Origin: Salminus brasiliensis
Lineage: Eukaryota > Chordata > Actinopteri > Characiformes > Bryconidae
Length of the DNA stretch: 64,000 nt
Assembly (NCBI RefSeq): GCF_030463535.1
Contig: NC_132896.1
Span: forward strand, 30,107,209-30,171,208
Direction: 5' to 3'
In this document: in pieces, positions 51,353-61,700 of the stretch
How the letters are laid out: every line of letters starts with the position of its first letter
How positions within the stretch are numbered: the stretch's first letter is position 1
Program-made: the position numbers and the translations under genes
Notes under the pieces: generated by a model
The model's database searches: none
Seen by the model: only the letters and a program-made list of their open reading frames with translations
What the model was told of the DNA's origin: nothing

Positions 51353-52480
51353 TTTTCCTCTCTTATTTTGCACAACCGAGCCCAGATTTCACGGTTTCGG
51401 TTTCTCCCGTTCGCCTCTGCAGCTTTCCGGTGAATCGACGGTGCTGCATGAAGGGTTTGTTGGGCCGCCTTTACAGACAAAAACGACCCCTCCAGCCGTT
51501 ACGGACCGTTCAGCGTTAGCTATGTACCGAAGAGGGGGTCAAACACCAAAAGCCCCATAATCAGCACCATTCACCACAGTGGGGACCGCGTCCAAACAGC
51601 CGCCTCACCGCCATCCCTTCCTGAAACAGGACAGCTGGAAACGCTCAGCTTTAGGCTAAACCCGCGCTGGGAATCAGTCAGTCAGCTATTCAGTTTCCCC
51701 TCGAGTGAAAAACGAGCTCGTCAACCAGCAAACCGAGCCACTTTATTAAAAAAGCACTGGACAGACAGAGCACTGGCTGATAGCTAGCTAGTGCTTCGGA
51801 GCGGCTGTCTGTGAATCTGCCCCTCTTTAAGACCAAACTAACAGGTTCAATCGGAGGAAAATCTGTCCAAAAAAGTCACAATAAGGGTAATAAAAGTCGA
51901 TCCGGAGAGAATCCTTCCTTTATTCCTCCACAGAATCATGTTTCAGTTGCGAGCTAGCCAGACCTAGCACGTCTTCTCGGATGCTAGCTAGCTAGCCAAC
52001 AGCAGCTACCCATCGCTAACGTCTGTAGCTACTTAGCTAGAGCTGCGTCCCATTTAAGCGCCAAACGAAACGGCATTAAAGCCAATTAAGCTAAAAAGGG
52101 ACCCCAAACGGATAGCCTCTACTGTCATGGACGTGTGGGCATATAAAACTGGCAAAAGCCAGCAATAAAAAAAGCGAGCGGCGGCCTGTTGTCCTCTCCG
52201 CATCCAGGTCGGCAGAGCTGCTCCTGCTGCTCCTGCTGCTGTTGCTGCTGCTGCTGTGCGGATCCCGGAGCGCAGACGGTGGCCAATCCAGGTCCAGTAT
52301 GCAAAGTATGGATCCGCTCCGGGATTTCGATCCGACCGCGCGGAGAGGCCGAGCTGCAGCAGCACCGCGCCGCACCGCAGAGTCGGAATAAAACCCCGGG
52401 GCGGATTCTTACTTTCTGGACCTGGATTTAGCTAACATCTCTACAGCCGGGCAGCGCGGTTTGGAGCATCATGGCGAATT
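51353..52480 (-). promoter_or_regulatory. ankrd13d 5' UTR and promoter region
   Basis: No intron acceptor is obvious just upstream of the ATG at 51350-51352, so the first coding exon probably carries the 5' UTR. The region is relatively CpG-rich (CGGTTTCTCCCGTTCGCC near 51395-51415; CGACCGCGCGGAGAGGCCG at 52332-52350). It contains a CTG/CAG triplet tract at 52204-52257. The next gene on this side ends at 54004 on the same strand, so this is not a divergent promoter. Confidence 0.45.
52204..52257. repeat. CTG/CAG triplet tract with interruptions
   Basis: The plus strand reads CTGCTCCTGCTG units and ends in GTTGCTGCTGCTGCTG. On the ankrd13d-sense strand this is an interrupted CAG tract. Confidence 0.85.
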
Positions 52481-52797
52481 CATTGAAAATGTCGCTTTAG
52501 GAGGACAAATAAGGATAAAATGAATTTAAACATAATGAAACATTATTCATGATTACAGTGAAGTGTATTAAATAATTCATAATTATCTTATTTAACTACT
52601 CTCAAAACTAATATCAAGAGCCCATCATTTAAGTGCTGGAACTCGTAGCTTTAATGTAAAAAAAATAATTCAATATAAATAATACTAAGATATATCATAG
52701 TCCATGCTTTTGCTAGGGTGTTGCTACAGCATCGCTACGTGCTTTCGACAGGGGTGCTCATAGGGTTGCTAGGTGGTTGTTATGGTATCCCGGATGG

Positions 52798-53146
52798 ATG
52801 CTATGGTGTTACTATTGCTGCGGAATTATGGTAAATATCAGTGATAGTAAGTAGGATCTCTGGACTAGCATGTGAATGTAGCATTAGTGTGCCCTAGATG
52901 GATGTTACTTGGTGGGAGCCATTGCTATGCAGTTTCTATGGTATCCTAGGTAGTTGCTATGGTGGTTGCTGTGGTACTCCTGGTGGTTGTGTCACTGTGA
53001 TTGAAGAAGTGTGCACAAGCATCTGCACCCCATTCATTCCTATGGGGCAAAAACTCCATATGAATTAAGTTGCTTATGCAGAAGCTGTGTGTCCAATCAA
53101 AACGCTGTATATAAGCCAGAACTGCAATCTGGAGGGAGTCCGAATT
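52798..53146 (+). repeat. 349-bp direct repeat, copy 1 (just downstream of kdm2a)
   Basis: Matches 54270-54618 base for base except four substitutions and no gap. It begins ATGCTATGGTGTTACTATTG and ends GGAGGGAGTCCGAATT. This copy lies about 100 bp beyond the candidate kdm2a poly(A) signal. Upstream (52720-52797) are looser GTTGCTATGG-type words. Confidence 0.97.
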
Positions 53147-53241
53147 GTGTTGAGAACTGTGAGACGAGAGAATCTGACAAAATCCATCTTTCCAGGTACA
53201 AAGTTACAGTGAAATTAATGTAGAACATACTTTATCATTTC

Positions 53242-53247
53242 TTTATT
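53242..53247 (-). terminator. Candidate poly(A) signal of kdm2a
   Basis: AATAAA on the minus strand 757 bases downstream of the kdm2a stop codon, the first clear one I noticed before the 349-bp repeat begins. It implies a 3' UTR of about 0.75 kb. Confidence 0.5.
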
Positions 53248-54003
53248 TTCTTGAAAAACAAACCAACAAAAACAAAAACAAAGTGGAAAAAAAACAAAGC
53301 TTCCAAAAAAATAATTACATTGCTACAGACTTTCTTTCTGGCAGACTACATGAAAGGAATACATTTACACAGGGTTGTATACATATATATTTATAGATAT
53401 ACAGCATATCTATACTCTTTCCAGAGGAAGTGAGAACAGAAAAGGTATTCCTCCTGAAAAATAAACTCAAAGCGGGACACCCTGCTCCGGAAAACAAAAG
53501 AAGGTCAAAAAAGGGAGGGGAAGGATTCAGGAGAGGCATGCAAACTACAGGCCTGCCCTGGAATAGAAAGAGGCTGTTGGGGAATAGCACCTGTTTTAAA
53601 CTCCTGTTGGAAGAGCACTGCATTACAAGCCTGAGAATCGACGTGATTGCCAATTGCAGTACTCGTGTGTACACAGAACAAAGGGAGAGAGTTAATTACA
53701 AATAAGAGGTTCCCATCGGCAGGTCATATTTACACACACAAGCTCTGCTCTGGATGCTTTGAGCTCCTCACTCCTAACCTTCTACACATAAAGCAAAGCT
53801 CTCTGTTAAACAGAGTGACCTTACCTACCATCATGGTCATCCGTGCATACACACACACACACTCATTCACATACACACCAACAGACATGTGCCGTACTTG
53901 TTCTTTACTCACACTTCTTACTTACATCCACACACACACACACACCCACAGAGTCTGGCACCACCCAACCTAAAAGTCTGCTTCTCTGAGAGAAGACCAG
54001 GCT

Positions 54004-55696
54004 CTAAGATATCCTCTGGATGAGTTTGTCGTCTGACAGGCAGTACAGAGCAGTGACGGACAGTTCGGAGATGAATTTCTCACAGGCCTGCCGGGAGACG
54101 CCCTTACAGCCGCGCAGGTCCAGCACCGAGAGACAGGAGAGACGCTGCAGGTATGGCAGACAGTGGTCAGTTAGACGACTGCAGCCTGCAAGAGAGACAA
54201 AGTGATCATTTAACACTGAATATAGCGAGAACAATCGCAAGCAACAATCTCACGCCCCCTTTCATTTTCATGCTATGGTGTTACTATTGCTGTGGAATTA
54301 TGGTAAATACCAGTGATAGTAAGTAGGATCTCTGGACTAGCATGTGAATGTAGCATTAGTGTGTCCTAGATGGATGTTACTTGGTGGGAGCCATTGCTAT
54401 GCAGTTTCTATGGTATCCTAGGTAGTTGCTATGGTGGTTGCTGTGGTACTCCTGGTGGTTGTGTCACTGTGATTGAAGAAGTGTGCACAAGCATCTGCAC
54501 CCCATTCATTCCTATGGGGCAAAAACGCCATATGAATTAAGTTGCTTATGCAGAAGCTGTGTGTCCAATCAAAACGCTGTATATAAGCCAGAACTGCAAT
54601 CTGGAGGGAGTCCGAATTTTCAACAAGAAGCTGGTGGACAGGCTAAGCAATGCTGGGACAAGTGGTGCAACAAGCAAGCACCTAGAAACCTGTGCATCAC
54701 AAGAAGACGAGCACACATGACTTTATGTATTGCACTGCTGCTGCACAATTGTCTGATTAGATAATTGCATTACTGAGTAGGTGTACAGGTCATCCTTATA
54801 AATTGCTTGGTGAATGGTCTGAACATACCCAACCATGTTTCAATCAATTAATCATGTTCATGTAATTAGATCCCTGCTGGGTTGTGTGAACATACAACGT
54901 ATGTCTTTGCTCCCTATCCTGATTGAGGTGTGCGAATGTACATGTGCAGGTCTACCTGCTAGGTTGAGGTGTGCGAGAGTGTTGCGTGTGGAGGAGCCCA
55001 CAGCAGTGAGGAGGTTGAGAGCGTTGTCAGTCAGAGGGCAGTGCGAGAGCTCCAGCCTCGTCAGCTGAGGCATGTGCCTGATGATCAGCCTCAGTGTCGC
55101 CTCAGTCACTTCCAGACCACACAGCCTCAAACACTGCATGTTCCGCAGCTGGGATCGGTTATTGCTACCTGCACGCACACGCACAGACAGAAAGCAGATG
55201 CTGATGTAAGGTGTAAACAGTCTCAGAGTTCTATGGCCACTTGAGAACATTGTGGTGACTATTTCAAAACTATTTTAAATTATGACTAATAAGAGTATTT
55301 TTAATTTAAGGTAAGTCATTATATATTTAAGTTGCTCTATAATAAGTCTGCTCTGCATTTCCCTTTTGAGGTTCATCAGAGGTACATCATCAGGCCGTTC
55401 TTATTCTTAGAAAGAACAAAAAGTGCCCATCTGTGAGTGAGTGTGTGTACCTGGTGGGCTGAGGAGCTCTCGGATCTGAGCTTCTTTGACGCCGTCTGCC
55501 CAACGCAGGTCTAAGGAGCGCAATAACGGACAGCTAAGAGAGCTCAGAGCAGAGACCGATGTCCAGTTGCACCCTGACAAAACCAGATCTTTGAGCCCTG
55601 AGAACAGAAAGGAGAACAGATAAGCCACAATTTCCATATCATACAAAACAGCAGTGAGAGTGAGAAGAGTGTGTGTGTATATATATATATATATGG

Positions 55697-55791
<95 letters not shown>

Positions 55792-58700
55792 GGCAGCCGG
55801 TTGATGAGCCAGGTGAGCTGTTTCTTGGATATGTTGGCCCAAGAAAGATCCAGGGTGACCGGCTGGCGTTTGATGATGCCAGAGAGGGCCTGCGGACTAA
55901 TGGACTGGCAGCGGCTTAAACTGATCCGTGTCCACAAGCGCTTATCACACCCCCTGCAACAGCAACAATGCAGTTAGCACACACCCAAACATGGTTCCCA
56001 TTTAAATTGAAACTAGGGGGTTGCTGAAATGTGCAAGATAAGAAAGCATATTGGTCTTGGGAGTACAAGAACAGGGGTTCATGGGAAGTTCACTAGACAG
56101 AATATAATGCGTCTGATCCTTTACAAAAGCCCATTCATAAGGCACGTGGTTCCCTGTGGGTGATGTGCCTAGCACATATTCTGTATTGCATTACTGTAAA
56201 ATAGTTTAATTGGTTCCCATCACAGACTGGAAATGGTATCAGGTTCAGCTCTTGCTATAAACTTGCTATTTTAAATGGACAATCAAAATACCAAAGTGGG
56301 ATTTTTTACTTGAAAGACTGAATTGCTTCCCTTGTACTGCATTATTTGAGTCTCATATGGCAAATTTCTACAGAAAGTGGGCATTTTGACAACTTTTACT
56401 ATTTCAATATCCATATTTTTAAACAAATAGTGAAGTCAAATGCTCAAAAAGATATCCTTATGTATACATAAACAGGAGGATTTTTTGTTTGTTTCCTGGT
56501 GGTATATATTGCAATTTTCAAAAACAATACAGTGATTTTCACCAGAATCAGTGATTCAAATGAAGTCAAATGATATTGATAATTCACTCCGATATCCGGT
56601 GTGATTTGTTCTTTTGTATCAAGCTGTAAAAAAATAAAAGGTTATCTTCAGAGCTACAGGACATTAATTCAGTAAAATTGTCACTTTACTGTTAACATTT
56701 TGTGTATTTCTTCATGTCGGCCCTCATTATACACAGAAATTCTTGTTTTATGGATCTTATTTTTTGCCATTTTCCACTTCTTAACATATTTAAAAAAAAA
56801 AAAAAAGTTTTAGAATTTCATTTTGTGTTCTTTCCTTTCTCTTGTACAGTTGCCGTCTTGCAGAGACAATGTTTTACGTGACAACAGCGATATATAGCTC
56901 CACTTCACCAATTCCTATGTGAATACATTGTTCAGACATCATCTGTGGTTCTGCATCATACATTTAGATAAAAACAGGGGTACAAGCCAAGATAAGGAGA
57001 TTCTTTTAATTCTAGAAATTCTTAATATATTTTTGTATATTTTGTTTGGTGAATTATTTCACTTTTTTCCCCCTCACAATTTGGCTCGGCCAACTGACCG
57101 AACAGTTCGTTACTCCCCCAGCTCTAGCAACGCTCCCGACACCAGGAGGATAAGGACTTGTTTCTTACGATACATTTGAACTGCCAGGCTGTCTACGCAC
57201 TCTGAGGAAAAGACTGGGTCCTCAGATCTACAGCACCAGCTAACAGAACCCTGTGCAAGCCAACAGCGATTGTGAGTGACCCACCCACGGAGAGCACGAC
57301 CAATTGTCAATTCGCTCAGACTCTGGCCACTGATGACAAAGCAGCATGGCTCGGGATTCGAACTTGCGACCCCCTGGACCACAGTGGTAGCACATCAGAC
57401 CGCTTACGTCCTGTACTATAAACTCTTTATTCGAATACTTGATTAAGCAAATTCTAAGAGGAGTCATCCCCGCCATCCCTAGCATGCACACTCACCATTT
57501 GTACCAGTTCTTGCAGACAGCCATGCAGACGCACAGCTCGGCCCGTGTCAGGTAGCGAAAGACAGACACCCACACCGGCCTCTCCCAGCCGGACTCGTTT
57601 GCTCCATTCTGCTCAGATGACCCACGGGCCACTGGGCAAGATGAGGAAGAGGAGGTCGGGTGCTTGCCTCGGTCATGCCGCGAATTCTTCCCGCTGTGGT
57701 GGGAATCCCTTGAGTTGAATCTCATGTGGGAGTGTTTGGAAGTGGTTCTGGTCAACATGGGGGACTGAAGGTGTGTTCGGTCTGTGTGTGACTTCACTAC
57801 GTGTGTGTGAGAGTGCGGTGTGTGAAGGTTTGTGTGAGTTTTATCAGAGTGGCGGACTCCGTTTCGGAGCGGCGGGCGAAGTAAAGACTTTCCGTTGATG
57901 TCCCTGGGGCTCTGCGGGAGGCTTCTGGGGGACACGTTGGCCTCCAGTTTGGGCACGATGGTGCTGGGGTCCCGCCTGCCCCTGGATGGCTGCAAGGTCA
58001 CAGTTACACAAGATCTTTGACCTCGGACCTCGTCGCTGAGCGCCGGGGAGGAGTCTGTCCGGGAATGTTCTTCATCCTCGTCCCTTTCTCTCTCTCCGTT
58101 TTGCTGACCATCTCCATTCTCCTCTACGTTTGCCCGTCCGCCGTGCCTCTGCGGCCAGTTCTCTTTGCCCCCTCGTCCGTTTTCTCTCCTCTCCTCCTTC
58201 TCCCGCCCTTCCTCCTCATCGCTGTCCGTCCCGTGTTCCTCTTTCTCGGTCCTTCCTCTCAGCGCTCCGACTCTTCCTCCGCCACGTAGCCGCACCCCTC
58301 TCCCCCTGTAGGCTGGCACCCCTCTCCCACGGGATGCACCTTTGCTGAGTGCTGCTCTGACCGCCATGCTCCTCTCCAAACTCCGCTGACGCAGGAGCTT
58401 TGGAGAAAGAGAGACAGATGAACGGGTCTGAGAGAAATAAAAGGCGAGACGAAGAGACGCAAACAAAAGAAAAGGGAAAAGAAAAAGAAAGCCAAAGCGA
58501 AATGGACTGGGTGAGGATAATGAGGATGTAACAGGGCTGCACAATTCTTATCGTCATGACAAAAAGGAGTGCCCATGGGGAACACCTTGATCGGGAGCAC
58601 TTTATTAGGAACACCAATAAAACAGTCTCAATTCTCAGTGACATGACAAAAACACTGGTATCAACGGTCCCAAAATGTGCCGTTCATTCCCCAAAAATCA

Positions 58701-61700
58701 TTCCCCACACCACTACACCACCTCCACCAGCCTGGACTGCTGACACTAGGCAGGCTGGGTCTCAGCAGAAATCAAGACGTATTGAAGCAGGATACATTTC
58801 TCTAGTCTTCAACTGTGCAGTTCTGATGAGCCTGTGCTGAGCCACTGCAGCCTCAGCTTTCTCTTCTTGGCTGACAGAAGCGGAACCCAACAGGTTTTCA
58901 GCTGTTGTAGCCCAACAAGGTTGGACGTGATGTTATGCATTCTGAGATGCACCACAATCGTATAAAGTGGCTATCTAAGTTACTATAGTCATTCTGTCAG
59001 CTCCAACCAGACAGACCATTCCGGCCTCCCTCATCAGCAAGGCGTTTCCATCTGCAGAACTGCTGCTCACTGGATGATTTTTCTTTATTATTATTTACCA
59101 TTCTGAGTAAACTCCAGAGATAAGCAGTGCTACAAACACTCCAATACAGCCCATCTGGCACCAACAATCCTGCCACGCTCAGAAATCACTGAGATCACAT
59201 TTCTAATGGCTGACGTGACCATTACCTGAAGCTGCTGGCCTGTATCTACATGACTGTAAGCCCTGCCCTGCTGCCACACTACTGGCTGATTAGATAATTC
59301 CATGAATTTTCCTAATAAAGTGCTCATAGGTGTACACAAATAAATAAAAAGTCATTGACATTGTTGTGACAACTTTGTCAAACATTGCACATCATGTCTA
59401 TGTTGTGCAGCCCTAAGAACAATAACGACTGATGCAGGAGGATGCTGGCATGTTGACACATAGTGTAAACTATGTATAGGGATAAAGCCTCACCGACTGG
59501 AGGATTTTGTTCCGTTCTAACTTTATCTGCGGCGGAAAAGAAACAACAATCACAATTATCATGATTGAGCTTATGGATACGAAGTAAAATGGATGACCTA
59601 CAGTCATGTGAAAAATTAGTATAGTCCTTAAAAACCTTTGGGCATTTGATCTTCATTTAAACAACACAGAGCTAGACATATATACACATCTACACATACT
59701 TACTAAACTCATACAACTCAGGAAATGCCATTAAAAACATTTGTAAAACATAATGCAAATGTAAAAAAGTGTTTTTAAGAAGGAGACATTTATTAGAGAG
59801 ACATTTATTACTACTTTAAATGCCTAAAATCAGAATCAGGTGCTCCACATTAGCGGCAGATGATTTAAACATGGTTAGAAAAGATTCTGGCGGAGTCTGT
59901 CTTATTTAAACCTCAGACTCCTTAGTTTGCTCCTAATCGTGGACTAACGTGAGTGGAATCACCATGGCCAGATCTAAAGAGCTCTCTGAGGCCTTCAGAA
60001 AGAAGGTTGTAGAAGATGCAGATGAGTCTAGGAAGGGGCTTAAAAAGATCTTACGCCTCAAGTACACTACACAACTTTTCAAGCAAAATATACAACTTCC
60101 TGACTGAGGTTTGCTGAAAACACTAAGCAAGTAGAGATCATACATTACACACCCTCATCCTGTAACTGAACCAAACTGAATACGCCCCAAAACACACCTT
60201 CCCTTGCATTACTCAAGAGATGCAGATTCGTGCTGCAATTATTTGCTGTCCCAAGACAAAAGAAAGGTGAAAAAGCCTTTGGGTGAGGGCGTGTGGGAAG
60301 ACTGAGTTAGCATGGTTTGTACAGACTGCAGAAGGAGTTGGAGGTGAGGAGCACAGCACATATTGGAGGCTATCCTGTGCATGAGGCAGATGTTGGCTTC
60401 GCATACGAATTTCTGTTTCTGCAGGATCAGACATGTAATAGAGCCAAAATGTGGCACCAGCTGCTGCATCATTTAAGGTGAAATGTAAAATTAAAATAAG
60501 AAACTCCCTGATAACTGCCTAAAAACAGCACTTTCCATGCTTAGTTTTTATTGACGGGACCCATTGAGACCAAGTCACTGACCAGTATACACTACTAGAT
60601 TACACTCAGAGTCCGGGCCAAAAAAATATAAATAAAAAGTTGAATATGTTCCAAGTGGTCTAAAATGTGACTGGGAGGCCAAAAGTCTGAGTCTGCACCC
60701 CTCACACACTACTCACTTCTTTCTACATCTGAGGACTCTGACTGGCAAAAAAAAAAATGACTGGCAGACTACAGACAGACTCAAAATCGTATAGCGTAAC
60801 TCTGGCTTTAGTTTTATTGCCCCCACACTCATCTCCATTGTTGAAATGAAGAGCAAATGTTCATAGGTTTAAAAATGTTAAAACACAAAGGTTTTCATGG
60901 CTAAATGTTTTTTCACATGACTGTATTTAATCAAATGTGCTACAATTTCTAAAAATTGCCCAACTGCATTAGGAGTAAAAGACTACGGCTTTGCTTCTTC
61001 AAGCACTCGTAAACCTGTTAACTGTGTTGAAACTGACTGGTGTCGCCATAAAGACAAGAAAAGCTCCCAACCATCCCAACCATTCTTACACACCCAAACA
61101 ACACTTACTTGAGCAGATAAACCCAAAGGCAAACATATGTTTCCACTAAATGGAGCACATGAAGTGTTGTAGGTGCCCTTACCCTCTTCCTGTGCTGCAG
61201 CTCCAGTACGCTGGCCCTCTTGCGGCTCTGTTGGTGCTGCAGTAGAAGCCTCTGGGAAGGTGGGGGTTGGCGCCTGGAGCGGGTCAGAGGGAAGGAAGAG
61301 GGCGACAGGGGTGGACGACTCCTGCGCCCCAAACGCAGCGCCCCCACCCCAATGCCCTCCCGGTAGGCCCGCTTGGCCGGAGGGCCTAAAGACGGCGAGC
61401 CAGTGGTCACGCTGCTTTCACCCTCCTTTTCAGAACTACTGCTGGAAGACTGAGGAGCAGAAAGAAGACACTGTAACTGAAACAAGGCAGCAATACAACT
61501 TACTCAGACTATGCTGAATTGATTCCAAAACAAAGTGGGTTAAGGGCCTTGCTCAAGGGCCCAACAGTGGCAGCTTAGTGGACCCCGGAATCAAAACAAA
61601 CAACCCTGTGATCAATAACCCAGAGCTCTAACCACTGCACATTATTGAGTAGTCTACCCTGCTCCAATACTCCTCACTGTCCATTTCTAGTCATCGCACA

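Noticed and set aside
53011-54764. The same open frame starting [14 protein letters not shown] in two places
   Set aside because: It lies inside the 349-bp duplicated DNA; the frame is shared because the copies are 98.9% identical, and it ends differently just outside each copy.
57110-57382. B-box-like GGTTCGAA words as genuine tRNA genes (also at 11641-11850)
   Set aside because: No full cloverleaf or intact A box at tRNA spacing; the surrounding words recur elsewhere in the window, so they are SINE copies.
59933-60145. Minus-strand open frame of 70 codons
   Set aside because: It is the complement of the Tc1-like transposase remnant and has no resemblance to a known protein.
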